From NCBI RefSeq assembly GCF_900497695.1, contig NZ_UIDD01000001.1, positions 434,001-498,000 on the forward strand: a DNA stretch of 64,000 nt, read 5' to 3'. Numbering within the stretch: the stretch's first letter is position 1; the number at the start of each line of letters is the position of its first letter. Position numbers and translations under genes: made by a program. Shown here in pieces: positions 7,806 through 17,600 of the stretch. Source of the stretch: Pseudomonas wadenswilerensis (GTDB taxonomy: Bacteria > Pseudomonadota > Gammaproteobacteria > Pseudomonadales > Pseudomonadaceae). The notes beneath the pieces were generated by a model that was not told the DNA's origin, made no database searches, and saw nothing but the letters and a program-made list of their open reading frames with translations.

Positions 7806-9447
7806 GGCGTACAGCAGGCTTGATCGCCAGCACCTCGCTGTTCTGCGGCTCGAAGCTGTCGCTACGGGCCATGCGCCACATCCGTGCATAGAACTCACTG
7901 TCGATCGAGCCGCTGAGCAATTCACCGGGCTTGAGGAACACGTGCAGCTGCGAAAACAGGCGGATCTCGCTGGCGCTGATGCGTCGCACCAGGTGCTTTG
8001 GTTTGAGCTCATTGGGGTGCTCAAGGCCAGCAGCGGCAAGCATTTCGGCCAGAGCATGCAGGGTGTTGCGATGGAAGCTGAAAACTCTGTCAGCTTTATC
8101 CGGCACAACCAGGGCCCGTTGGCGCAGCGGATCCTGAGTGGCTACACCGGTCGGGCATTTGTTGGTGTGGCAGCTCTGCGACTGGATGCAGCCGATGGCG
8201 AACATGAAGCCACGGGCCGAGTTGACCCAGTCGGCGCCGATGGCCAACACGCTGGCGATGTCGAAAGCACTGACAATCTTGCCGCCCGCGCCGATACGAA
8301 TCTTGTCGCGCAAGTTCAGGCCCACCAGGGTGTTGTGCACGAACATCAGGCCTTCGCGCATCGGCACGCCGATGTTGTCGCTGAACTCCCGTGGCGCGGC
8401 GCCGGTACCGCCTTCCTTGCCATCAACCACGATGAAGTCCGGGATGATACCGGTGGCCAACATGGCCTTGGCGATGCCCATGAACTCCCATGGGTGGCCA
8501 AGGCAGAACTTGAAACCCACGGGCTTGCCACCGGACAGCTCGCGCAACTGGCCAATGAACTGCAACAGTTGCACCGGGCTGCGAAAGGCACTGTGCGCCG
8601 CCGGTGAAATACAGTCTTCGCCCATCAGCACACCACGGGTTGCGGCGATTTCGGCGCTGACCTTGTGTCCTGGCAATATTCCGCCATGACCGGGTTTGGC
8701 GCCTTGGCTGAGCTTGATCTCGATCATCTTCACCTGCGGGTCGCGGGCCTGTTTGGCGAAACGTTCAGGATCGAAGCGGCCCTCTGGCGTGCGGCAGCCA
8801 AAATAGCCGCTGCCGATTTCCCAGATCAGGTCGCCACCATGCTCACGGTGGTAAGGGCTGATGCTGCCTTCACCGGTGTCATGGGCGAAGTGGCCAAGTT
8901 TCGCGCCCTTGTTCAGCGCAGCAATGGCATTTGCACTGAGCGCACCGAAGCTCATCGCCGAGATATTGAAGATCGATGCCGAGTAAGGTTGGCGGCACTG
9001 CGGGCCGCCGATGTTGATGCGAAACGAGGCAGGGTCGGGTGTTTCTACCGGCAGCATGGAGTGGCTGATGAACTCGAAGCCTGGCCGGTAGACATCGTTG
9101 AGGGTGCCAAAGGCCTTCTCGGCGCTTTCATTCTTGGCCCGCGCGTACACCAGCGAGCGTTGGGCCCGGGAAAACGGCAGCTTGTCGTCATCGCCCTCGA
9201 GCAGGTACTGACGAATCTCCGGGCGGATGGTTTCGATCAGGTAACGGATGTTGCCGAGGATCGGGTAGTTGCGCCGTACTGCGTGGTGGCTTTGGCGCAG
9301 GTCATTGAGGCCGACCAGGCTGAGCAGCGCGCTGATCAGGGTCAAAGGCCATAACCAGGAATGGGCAGAAAGAAACGGCAGGCTGGCAAGGGTGAAAACA
9401 AGGCAGCCGAACAGGCAGGCGTAGCGGCTGGGTAGCGAAGCTTTCAT
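7783..9447 (-). CDS. FMN-binding glutamate synthase family protein, membrane-anchored
   Basis: 554 residues from the ATG at 9447, which has a GGAAG RBS; a TTG-initiated extension to 9489 is open but not favoured. Two hydrophobic segments within residues 1-50 suggest membrane anchoring. The rest is the FMN-binding central domain of GltB: GFKFCLGHPWEF, VVDGKEGGTGAAP, and the cysteine pattern C-x5-C-x4-C in CIQSQSCHTNKC, as in 3Fe-4S ligation. It lacks the glutaminase and C-terminal beta-helix domains of true GltB, so it is a stand-alone oxidoreductase of unknown substrate. The C-terminus is encoded across the porin terminator. Confidence 0.88.
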   Translation of the reverse strand: MKASLPSRYACLFGCLVFTLASLPFLSAHSWLWPLTLISALLSLVGLNDLRQSHHAVRRNYPILGNIRYLIETIRPEIRQYLLEGDDDKLPFSRAQRSLVYARAKNESAEKAFGTLNDVYRPGFEFISHSMLPVETPDPASFRINIGGPQCRQPYSASIFNISAMSFGALSANAIAALNKGAKLGHFAHDTGEGSISPYHREHGGDLIWEIGSGYFGCRTPEGRFDPERFAKQARDPQVKMIEIKLSQGAKPGHGGILPGHKVSAEIAATRGVLMGEDCISPAAHSAFRSPVQLLQFIGQLRELSGGKPVGFKFCLGHPWEFMGIAKAMLATGIIPDFIVVDGKEGGTGAAPREFSDNIGVPMREGLMFVHNTLVGLNLRDKIRIGAGGKIVSAFDIASVLAIGADWVNSARGFMFAIGCIQSQSCHTNKCPTGVATQDPLRQRALVVPDKADRVFSFHRNTLHALAEMLAAAGLEHPNELKPKHLVRRISASEIRLFSQLHVFLKPGELLSGSIDSEFYARMWRMARSDSFEPQNSEVLAIKPAVRRKETTPA

Positions 9448-9561
9448 GGATCTTCCGCTGATATGAGAGATCCTTCCTAGGATAGGCAAAGCGCCCCGGT
9501 AGAAAACCAGTGGTTTCGGTAAAACACTTTTATCCCCGCCGTGCTTGTCAGGCGGCCACGC

Positions 9562-10464
9562 TCATGCGCCGGATTCGGTTGCCTGGGCGAGTATTTGCAG
9601 AAAAGCGTCGGCTGCCCGTGAGCGTCGATGGCGATGGCTGACAGCGAGTAAACCGATGGTGGCCGCAGCTTCGCTCAGGGGGCGGTAGCACACGCCGCGC
9701 TGGTTCAAGGCACGGGCGCAGGCGGGGACCAGAGCGATGCCTTGACCGGCGGCCACCAGGGCAATGATCGACGTGATCTGGCGTCCCCTCGGCCCGCGCA
9801 GCAAGGGCAGCTCGCAATGGTGGAACAAGCGCTCGATGGCATCGTTGAGGCCGGTGCCCTGCTCGTCGCTGTACAGCACCACAGGATGCGCTTGCAGCTC
9901 GACCAGGCTGATGGTTTCGAGGGTCGCTAGCGGGTCGTCCTCGGCCAGCGCCACAAACAGTGGCTCCTGATCCAGCGGCTGGACCTGCAGCTCACTGAAC
10001 TCCTGCGGTGGCAACAGACGACTAAGACCGATTTCCAGGGTGCCTTCGACGATGTTCCGCCATTGCGCACTGGAGGCTTCTTCGACCAGGGTCAGGCGAA
10101 CCTGCGGATAGGCGCGGGAAAACTGCTGGATAGCCTGGGTGAAACGGTCGCTCAAGGCTACCGAGCTGGCATAACCGATGCTCAGGTGCCCGGCAGTCCC
10201 GGCAGCCAGCTTGGCGGCAAAGCTCTCGCTAAGAGTCAGTTGCTCCAGCACTCCGCGGGCGTAGGGCAGAAACTGCTGGCCTTCGCCGGTGAGGCTGACA
10301 CTACGGCTGCTGCGCTCGAACAGACGAAACCCCAGCTGGCTTTCCAGCGCCGAGATCTGCCGGGTCAGTGCCGGCTGGGCCAGGTGCAGACGCTGCGCGG
10401 CGCGGCCGAAATGCAGGTCGTCGGCGACGGCAATGAAATAGCGCAGCTTTCGCACATCGAGCAT
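9562..10464 (-). CDS. LysR-family transcriptional regulator
   Basis: 300 residues from the ATG at 10464; an upstream extension to 10596 lacks family similarity and would run through the divergent promoter. The N-terminal winged HTH is clear: LRYFIAVADDLHFGRAAQRL, then QPALTRQISALESQLGFRLFER. The effector domain follows. It diverges from an MFS transporter 97 bases away, the usual arrangement in which the LysR protein regulates its neighbour and itself. The ligand is unknown. Confidence 0.93.
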   Translation of the reverse strand: MLDVRKLRYFIAVADDLHFGRAAQRLHLAQPALTRQISALESQLGFRLFERSSRSVSLTGEGQQFLPYARGVLEQLTLSESFAAKLAAGTAGHLSIGYASSVALSDRFTQAIQQFSRAYPQVRLTLVEEASSAQWRNIVEGTLEIGLSRLLPPQEFSELQVQPLDQEPLFVALAEDDPLATLETISLVELQAHPVVLYSDEQGTGLNDAIERLFHHCELPLLRGPRGRQITSIIALVAAGQGIALVPACARALNQRGVCYRPLSEAAATIGLLAVSHRHRRSRAADAFLQILAQATESGA

Positions 10465-10477
10465 GTTGCACCTTGAG

Positions 10478-10505
10478 GTATCAATCGGTCCGAAATCGGT
10501 ATTGG
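10478..10505. promoter_or_regulatory. Candidate LysR binding site between regulator and MFS gene
   Basis: The 97-base divergent interval holds ATCAATCGGTCCGAAATCGG and flanks, with TCGG-T-CCGA and CCGA-AA-TCGG interleaved palindromes and CAAT/ATTG outer arms. The position is right for a LysR site, but the assignment rests on symmetry alone. Confidence 0.35.
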
Positions 10506-10561
10506 CCAGCGCCAATGACCGCACCTTATAAACACTGCTCGTCACTGTAACGAGTTTTCCC

Positions 10562-11752
10562 ATGCAATCGCGCCTGTCCGCCGCCCGCTTCGCCATGTTC
10601 CTCTGCGGATGTGCCGCGTTTCTGCCGCTTTACGCTACCCAGGGCATTCTCGCCGAGCTGGCGCAGAGTTTCGCTGTGGGCGCCCAGCACGTCAGCTGGA
10701 GCATCACCTCGACCACCCTGGCCGTGGCCCTGGTCGCACCCTTTGTCGGCGTGCTGACCCGGCGCTGGAGCCAGAAGACCGTATTGGTCGCCGCAACGCT
10801 GTTGCTCAGCCTGCCGGGCTTGATGCTGGCATCGGCCAGTGACTTGAACAGCCTGCTGTTCTGGCGCTTTGTCCAAGGCATGCTGATCCCGGTGATCTTC
10901 GCCACCAGCGTGGCTTACATCGGCGAGCGCTGGCAGGGTGCCAAAGTCACCGAAGTCACCAGCCTGTACGTCGCCGGAACCATTCTCGGCGGTTTTGCCG
11001 GGCGCTTTCTGACCGGGGTCATGACTGAATACCTGGGCTGGCGCGAAGCTTTCATCCTGCTGGCGACGTTGAACTTGCTGATCGGCCTGAGCATCCACCG
11101 GCTGCTGCCCAGCGGCGCGCGCCTGATCGAGATCACCATCGCCAACAAACGTATCAGCATGCTGCGCAATAGGCGGTTGCTGGCTGCCTATTTGGTTGGT
11201 TTTTGTGTGTTGTTTTCGCAAGTTGCCACCTTCACCTATGTCGGGCTGCATCTGCTGGCCGCGCCATTCAATCTCAGCTCAGCAGCGCTGGGCTCGGTTT
11301 ATGCGGTGTTTCTCCTGGCCCTGGTGGTCACGCCGATTGCCGGCAAGCTGGCCGGCGCCCGACCGCCTGCACACCTGGTGCTGGTAGCCGGCGTGCTAGG
11401 GCTGTGCGGGTCCTTGCTGACGTTGCTCAGCAGCCTCTGGTGGATCGTGCTGGGACTGGCGTTGAGTTCCACAGGGGTATTCCTCGCCCAGGCGGCCGCC
11501 AATGCTTTTGTCACCACCACCGCGAAGCACAACAAGGCCGGCGCCGTAGGCTGCTACCTGACGTTCTACTACCTGGGCGGCAGCGTCGGCGCCTTGTTAC
11601 CGGCGTTGCTCTGGGAGCGCTGGGGCTGGTCAGGCTGTGTGCCTCTGATCATGGCTGCACAACTGCTGGTGATGCTGATTGCCTGGTTTGGCTGGCAGCG
11701 CACCGATGCCGCTGACACAAATACGTTCAAAAAACCGCTGACCCATCCATAA
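10562..11752 (+). CDS. MFS transporter (YnfM/arabinose-efflux-like exporter)
   Basis: 396 residues, inner membrane, 12 predicted helices. The N-terminus FLCGCAAFLPLYATQGIL and the loop VGVLTRRWSQK, a loop 2-3 MFS motif variant, match the drug:H+ antiporter-like YnfM group. The ATG at 10562 has no strong RBS. The gene is divergent from a LysR gene and followed after about 20 bases by an unknown cytoplasmic protein, probably in one operon. Export of a small toxic compound or metabolite is likely; the substrate is unknown. Confidence 0.88.
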   Translation: MQSRLSAARFAMFLCGCAAFLPLYATQGILAELAQSFAVGAQHVSWSITSTTLAVALVAPFVGVLTRRWSQKTVLVAATLLLSLPGLMLASASDLNSLLFWRFVQGMLIPVIFATSVAYIGERWQGAKVTEVTSLYVAGTILGGFAGRFLTGVMTEYLGWREAFILLATLNLLIGLSIHRLLPSGARLIEITIANKRISMLRNRRLLAAYLVGFCVLFSQVATFTYVGLHLLAAPFNLSSAALGSVYAVFLLALVVTPIAGKLAGARPPAHLVLVAGVLGLCGSLLTLLSSLWWIVLGLALSSTGVFLAQAAANAFVTTTAKHNKAGAVGCYLTFYYLGGSVGALLPALLWERWGWSGCVPLIMAAQLLVMLIAWFGWQRTDAADTNTFKKPLTHP

Positions 11753-11771
11753 CAAGGACGTGAATACTCAA

Positions 11772-12596
11772 ATGAACACCGTGATAGCCCTGCACAGCAA
11801 ACTGCTTTCAATCGTCGAGCCGGTGCTCAATGACATGCCGGCCAGCACCCTCAAGCACGCGTTGTTCGAAGCGTTCTGGGCGGTTGAGGACGAGCTGATG
11901 GAAATCGAGAAGGCTTTTTCACTGCTCACCGAGCGTAGGCATTCACCTGCGGTGCTGCGCAAGTTCTTCGCCAGTTGGTCGAAAACCAACAACTCCGCGG
12001 CCAGTGTCTCCGGGCTGGCCAACCGCCTGACCCTGCTGGCCCGTTCCGATGCAGGCTCTATGGCTGCCGACCAACTCTATCGCGCCTGCGGCAGCCTGCA
12101 ACGGATTACCGACGAAGACCTTGGCGCCCTGGGCAACACTTTGCATGCCGATCTGTTCTACAACATGGCGACGCCGATCTGTGGTGATGACCAATGGATG
12201 CTCAAGGCCAACTGCCTGCCTTCTGCCCAGTCCTTCAAGGACTGGACCGACCGCCAGCGCCTGCGTGAGCGTGACTTGTTGCAAGGTCTGCTGACCACTT
12301 TGGTGCATGAGGTCTATACCCATGGCGAGGTCGAGTTCATCCACCCGATGTTCAAGGAGTGGTTCGTCCGCGATATGGGCATACCGGCAGAACGGGCTCG
12401 AGCGACGGTGGCCTGGGTCACCGTGCACACCGGTGGTACCGAGAGCAATCACTTCGCCCATGCGGTAGCGGCGGTCGAGCAGTTTGTCGAAGCCATGCAG
12501 ATCAATGTCGATCAGGCGGCGGCGCGGGAGATATTCGAGCGCTACCTGCGAATGAAAGCCGGGGTGATGAAGGAGTGTGCAGAGCTGCTGCATTAA
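11772..12596 (+). CDS. Uncharacterised all-alpha protein, possibly heme-oxygenase-like diiron fold
   Basis: 274 residues from the ATG at 11772; a GTG at 11760 in frame would add four residues. No signal peptide or membrane segment, and a helix-rich composition throughout. The C-terminal half carries spaced acidic and His residues (LVHEVYTHGEVEFIHPMF, then GGTESNHFAHAVAAVEQF) that could form a metal site like that of TenA/heme-oxygenase-like diiron proteins. I infer this from residue spacing only. It follows the MFS gene by 19 bases, so it may make or modify the exported compound. No firm family assignment. Confidence 0.6.
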   Translation: MNTVIALHSKLLSIVEPVLNDMPASTLKHALFEAFWAVEDELMEIEKAFSLLTERRHSPAVLRKFFASWSKTNNSAASVSGLANRLTLLARSDAGSMAADQLYRACGSLQRITDEDLGALGNTLHADLFYNMATPICGDDQWMLKANCLPSAQSFKDWTDRQRLRERDLLQGLLTTLVHEVYTHGEVEFIHPMFKEWFVRDMGIPAERARATVAWVTVHTGGTESNHFAHAVAAVEQFVEAMQINVDQAAAREIFERYLRMKAGVMKECAELLH

Positions 12597-12707
12597 CCTC
12601 CGGGCGGTTCATTTCCGTGGACATGGCACCATCGTTGGCCGTGTTCGGCAGTGGTCGCCTGATCGGGCGCAGGCGCGCCCGTATACTGGCTGCGGCGAGC
12701 TGACGGC

Positions 12708-13862
12708 TTACTGATCCGGGGCGATGGCAAACATCAGCTGGTCGGCTTCCAGGTAGACGATCGCCTCGCGGCCAATGACATCCACCGGGCGGGCGGCCAC
12801 CGCTTCATGCTCGGGGACGATCTTCTCCAGGCGCTTGCTCACCAGGTCGACCCGCCAGATACAGGCGAACCCACCGTTGTTGTCGAAGTACAGCACTGGC
12901 CGGGTCGGGCTCCAGGTCGGGTTGACCAGGCTCCAGCCGCCGGCATCCTTGTCCATCACCCGGTCGTAGGGGTTGCTGTCGCCGGTAAGGTGCGGGTAAT
13001 AGATCAGCAGGCCGGAGTTGTCGTGGTTCAGGTCGCCACTGATCTGCGCCTTGGCAAAACGCTTGCTGTTGGACTCGGCCGCGTACAGTTGCGTTGAAGG
13101 TTGCGGCGTAGCCTTGGAGCCCAGTTTGTAGGCCATGCTTTGCTGCGCTTCGCCGCTCAGCTTCTGCCGGTAGTAGAACACCCCGTCAATGATCCCGGCA
13201 TAGCGCCGGCCCTGATCGTTGGCGGTGATATTGTTCCAGCCATCAAAGCGCACATTGCGCGCGAACGGGTGCAGGCCAGGGCGAGCATCGGAGTATTCGT
13301 AGAGGGTGCCGATCGGGCGGCTGTCATAGATATTGCCGGGGTTGCTGCCTTCGTCATCCTGCTTTTCGGAAACGAACAGCACCACGTTCAGCACGCCATC
13401 GAGGGTGGCGACGTCCACCAGGTAGGCAAAACTGTCTTCGCTCATGTCGGCGACGGTGGCCAGGGGAAAGCGCTGCCACGGCTCATCCTCGACCTGGGTA
13501 TAACGCTGGTCGCGGGGCAGGGGCTGCAGGCTCTTGGGATCAACCTGGGATAGTGCCGGTACTGGCGTCAGCAGCTTGATCTGCTGGTCGTAGGCGACTT
13601 CCAGGCAGGCGGCAGTCTCGCAGCGATTGCGCACCTCGCGCAGCCAGAAGTTCTCCAGCTCACGGAAAATCTTGCGGTCCTTGAGCGGCTTGTAGCGCTC
13701 GTTGAGCGTGTCGTCCTTGGCCGACAGCGACGGCGTGGTGCAGATGGCGGTTTCCAGCAGGGTACTGGCCTTGCTGCAGTCAAAGCCCGCGGCAACGGTT
13801 GCGGGGCTGTGCAGGCAGGCAGCGAACAGGGCGGCAGGAAGCAGGCGCGCGGCGGCTTTCAT
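12708..13862 (-). CDS. Secreted protein with N-terminal LprI-like (DUF1311) domain
   Basis: 384 residues from the ATG at 13862, where MKAAARLLPAALFAACLHS begins a signal peptide; the longer frame to 13916 is unlikely. Residues 25-100 show the lysozyme-inhibitor LprI/DUF1311 pattern: a Cys near the start (FDCSKA), ETAIC, LNERYKPL and a second Cys pair (CETAAC). The large C-terminal part is not recognised and may be a beta-propeller-like periplasmic domain (repeated W/Y-rich beta segments). It probably acts in the periplasm. An orientation-neutral hairpin (GGGCGC-AGGC-GCGCCC, 12665-12680) separates it from the convergent gene. Confidence 0.72.
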   Translation of the reverse strand: MKAAARLLPAALFAACLHSPATVAAGFDCSKASTLLETAICTTPSLSAKDDTLNERYKPLKDRKIFRELENFWLREVRNRCETAACLEVAYDQQIKLLTPVPALSQVDPKSLQPLPRDQRYTQVEDEPWQRFPLATVADMSEDSFAYLVDVATLDGVLNVVLFVSEKQDDEGSNPGNIYDSRPIGTLYEYSDARPGLHPFARNVRFDGWNNITANDQGRRYAGIIDGVFYYRQKLSGEAQQSMAYKLGSKATPQPSTQLYAAESNSKRFAKAQISGDLNHDNSGLLIYYPHLTGDSNPYDRVMDKDAGGWSLVNPTWSPTRPVLYFDNNGGFACIWRVDLVSKRLEKIVPEHEAVAARPVDVIGREAIVYLEADQLMFAIAPDQ

Positions 13863-13910
13863 CGGACATCCATGTGAATTTGAGCAAGGTGCGGATGATA
13901 CGTCAGCAAG

Positions 13911-13941
13911 GGCCATTGCGGAATCTGCCGCAGCAATGGCC
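13911..13941 (-). terminator. Hairpin after the Rhs immunity gene
   Basis: GGCCATTGC (13911-13919) pairs with GCAATGGCC (13933-13941); an 11-bp stem forms when inner bases are included. There is no clear T-tract, so it may be a weak terminator or an mRNA-stabilising hairpin at the end of the minus-strand T6SS arm. Confidence 0.5.
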
Positions 13942-13952
13942 AGCCTCGGGCT

Positions 13953-14615
13953 TCACGTGAACTGAATGAAGAAAAATCCTCCCTCGTCACCTTCCTTGCC
14001 GCGCCGCGCCTGGCGGTTCACATACAGGTAGCCGATGCCGTCCGCCAGCAGGCCTTCATGGGCAGGGCTGGCCTTGGCAATGTCGCTGTCCAGCAGTTGC
14101 ATGAGGAACTGATAGCGCTGTGGTTCGTAGATCGGGTCCTGCAGCCACGAAGGGCGTCCCAGCGGCTTGCTGACTTCCAGGCCACTGTCCTCGTCGGCCA
14201 GCTCTTCGTCTTCTTCCTGCGCGCTGAGCGGTTCGAACTGAATGAAGCTGCGCTCCAGCAGCAAGGGCGGAACGGCTGGCAGCAGCTCCTGCTCGGCGAG
14301 GGTATGCAGAATGACGCGGGCATAACCATTGCCGGTCTTGTCCAGGTCATCCTGCTGGTTGACCGTGTAGTGCCGCTGTACGGCGCGGTTGAAGGCGCCG
14401 CCGTGCTGGCGGGCGGTGATGAACACGGTCAAGGCCATGCCGGCCGGTATGAAGTTGATCGGCAGGAACCGCTCGGTGATCGTGCACAGCGGAGTCATCG
14501 GTTCCTGGGTGTCGGGCGTCAATGGCCACAGGTCCAGGCGTGGCAGACGGGCGCCGCCACCGACCTGGCCGAGGCCTTGATCGTTGCTGCCAAGAAGGAT
14601 TTTTTGCGAGTCCAT
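13953..14615 (-). CDS. Probable Rhs immunity protein, YwqG/DUF1963-like
   Basis: 220 residues from the ATG at 14615, two bases after the Rhs stop; an in-frame GTG at 14627 would overlap Rhs. The RBS AAGGGG is inside the last Rhs codons, indicating translational coupling. No signal peptide, so cytoplasmic. The sequence has features of the YwqG/DUF1963 fold: LGRPSWLQDP, then FLMQLLDSDI, then GIGYLYVNRQA. Such proteins are often found as immunity proteins beside polymorphic toxins. Position directly after the toxin tail supports neutralisation of a cytoplasmic-acting toxin; specificity is inferred. Confidence 0.75.
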   Translation of the reverse strand: MDSQKILLGSNDQGLGQVGGGARLPRLDLWPLTPDTQEPMTPLCTITERFLPINFIPAGMALTVFITARQHGGAFNRAVQRHYTVNQQDDLDKTGNGYARVILHTLAEQELLPAVPPLLLERSFIQFEPLSAQEEDEELADEDSGLEVSKPLGRPSWLQDPIYEPQRYQFLMQLLDSDIAKASPAHEGLLADGIGYLYVNRQARRGKEGDEGGFFFIQFT

Positions 14616-14617
14616 GT

Positions 14618-17600
14618 TTAGTAACACCCCTTACGTTTGGCGAAGGATTCGGCATATCGCCGGGCGATGCGCAGTTGAGTCTGGGTGATTTTGCCTTTGC
14701 TGACCAACGAGTTGTGAATGGCTTGGGACATAAGGCGGATTTCCAGCTTGCCTCTTTTGAGCATCTGGTTGGGCTTGAGCCCCAATTGTCGCCGCAGGCG
14801 GTTTTCTTCAAGGTGAACGGCGTCGTGGTTCTTCGGCGAGAGCGCCATCGAAGGGTTGCCTTTGACCCGTTTGCCGGTGGCAATGCCCTTGTCTTCGAGG
14901 AACTTGTTGCGCATCAGTTCGTGGGCTTCGAGCTTGTCGCCGCGGTGTGCCTTGGCACCGTAGCCTGCGGTTTCACCCTCCTTGAGCAAGCCCCACGGGT
15001 CGATCCAGCCTAGTGGGTTTGGCGCGTACTGGTAGAGGTTGATTCCACCGGCCAGACCGATCGGGTCCGGCTGGGTGAAGCGGCCGATATCCGGGTCATA
15101 GAAACGGAACAGGTTGTAATGCAGGCCGGTTTCGCGGTCCAGGTACTGGCCCTGGAACCTGAGGTTCTGCTCCTCGATGAAATGCGCCTCACGCACTTCC
15201 TGCAGGGTATTGCCCCAGACCTGATAACGCGCCTGCCAGACAGTTTCGCCGCTGTCTTCGCTCAGTTGCCCAGGCATGCCGTTGAGATCGTTGTGGTAGT
15301 AGCGAACTTGCTGCTGCGCACCAGTGCCGTCAACCCGGGCCAGCGCTTCGTAGCTGTCCTCGACATACAGGTACAGGCTGGTCTGGCTGTGGCGGTGTTC
15401 CTGTAGCAGGCGCAGTCCGTCCCAGGCGAAGCAGGTCTGGTCGAGCAGGTTGCCCTGGTCATCGTACTCGCTCTTCTCGACACGCCGCCCCAGCGGGTCG
15501 TAGCGCATGTTCAGTACCCGCTCGCGACCGCCGTGCTGGCTGCGCACTTGCACCAGGCGGTGTTCGGCATCGTAGCTGAAGTGCTGGATGCCGCGCCGGC
15601 TGCTGCGTTTTTCAATCAGGCGGCCGAAGCCGTCGTAGCGGTAGCGTTTGTCCTGGTAGGTGAGCACGCGGTTGTGGCGCACCAGGCCCATGCCCGTCAG
15701 CGATCCGTCGAGCAGGTTGGCGGCGTCGTCGTAGGCGAAGGCTTCGCTCTGGCCCTGGCCGGCGTCCTGGCTGGCCATGATCCGCCCGCTGGCATCGTAA
15801 TGCAGCAGTTGCTGGTGCTGGCTGCCGGGCTGCTGGTTGAAACGGCTGATTAGGTTGTCAGCCGGATCGAAGTCGAAGCGTTGCTGCACGGTGGCCGGCA
15901 GTTGCGGCGGCTGGAGGTTGGGGCGGCGCAGCCGTGAACGCAAACGACCGCTGCGGTCGTACTCGCTGCGGGTGTTGATACGTCCCTGGGTGCGCAGCAC
16001 TTCGCGGTGCAGGCGGTCGCGCTCGAAATCGCTGATCACCTTGCCATCGAGGTTGAGCTGGTGCAGATGACCGCTGCCGTAGTACAGGCGGTTGAGCCAG
16101 CGGCCATCGGGCAGCTGGGTCTGGATCAGGTTGCCGAGTTCGTCGTAGTGATGCTGCAGCACTCCGCTGGCACTGTGTTCCTCCAGCAGTTGGCCAAGGG
16201 CGTCGTAAGCGAAGGCCAGTTGTTCGCTGTTGCCTGCCTTGTCGGTAAAACTGATTGCCGTCAGTTGATCGAGAGGATCGTAGCTGTACAGGGTTTCGCC
16301 GTCGTCGGTCTGCTTGCTGATCAAGCGTCCGACGGCATCCCGGCGTAACTGATGGATGATCGGTGCACTGCCGCCATGGGGAGCGGGGAGGTACTCCAGG
16401 CAACCGAGGTTATCCAGCGGGTCGTAGTGGTAGCGGCTGGCGCTGCCGTCCAGATCCTGCTGTTCAGTCAGGCGATCAAGCAGGTCCCAGCTGAACCTGT
16501 AGCTCTCGCCATTTTCGTTGCTCAGCGCTTGCAGGCGACCATAGGCATCGTAACTGAACTGTACCAGTCGACCATGCGGGTCGATACGCTGATGCACCTG
16601 GCCGCGACGGTTGTAGCGGTAGTGGGTGGAGTGCCCGGCGGGGTCGGTATAGCTGTTGAGCTGGCCGTTGCGATCAAGCTGATAGTGCTCACTGCGCCCA
16701 TCGGGCAATTGCGAGCCGAGCAATCGGCCCTGGGCATCGTACTGGTACTCGGTACGTTCGCCGAGGGCATCGGTGACAGCCTGCAGATGCCCGCGCCGGT
16801 CATAGCTGAAGCGGGTCGGATACCCTGAGCAATCGACCTGCTCAATCAGCAGGCCCAATTCGTTCCAGCGCAGGTGCTTGTGCTTGCCCGCCGCATCGAT
16901 GATCTCCACCACCTGGCCGCGTTCGTCATGGCGGTAGCGGGTGGTGTGGCCCAGCGGGTCGGTTTCGCTGCTGCAGTTGCCGCGTTGATCGTAGCGGTAG
17001 CTCCAGCGCTTGCCGGCCTTGTCGGTCTGTACCCGGGGCAGCGACCAGTGTTCCAGCCACAGGGTTGACTCGCTGCGGCCCAATGGGTCGATGCTTTCGC
17101 AGAGGTTGCCGGATTCATCGTACAGATACTGCCATTGCCCGCCCTGCGGGTCGGTGGCGGCCAGCAGCTGGCGTTCGTCGTTCCACTCGAAATGCCAGGT
17201 GTGGCCGAGGGCGTCGGTGTACTGGGTGATCTGGTACTGCGGGTTCCAGTGGCGGCTGCTGACCCGCTGCAGGCCGTCGGTGACCCGGGTGATGCCGGCT
17301 TCGAGGTCGTAGTCGAAGCGGTATTCGTCGCCGTCGTCGGTCCAGTGCCGGGCCACGCGCCAGTCGTCTGCAGCACGAGTCCATTCGTAGAAGCAGCGCA
17401 GGCCGCTGGGCAACTGGTGCTCGACCATGCGCCGGCCCTGGTCGTAGGCGAAGCGCCGTTGCAGCTGGCCAGCGGCATCGCGGACTTCGGCCAGGTCGCC
17501 GTTGCTGTCGTAGGCATAGCTGACCAGCAGCTCGCTTGAATTATCGCTGTACAGGCGCTCGATATGGCTGACCCGTGCCGGCCATTGCGCGCTGTAAACC

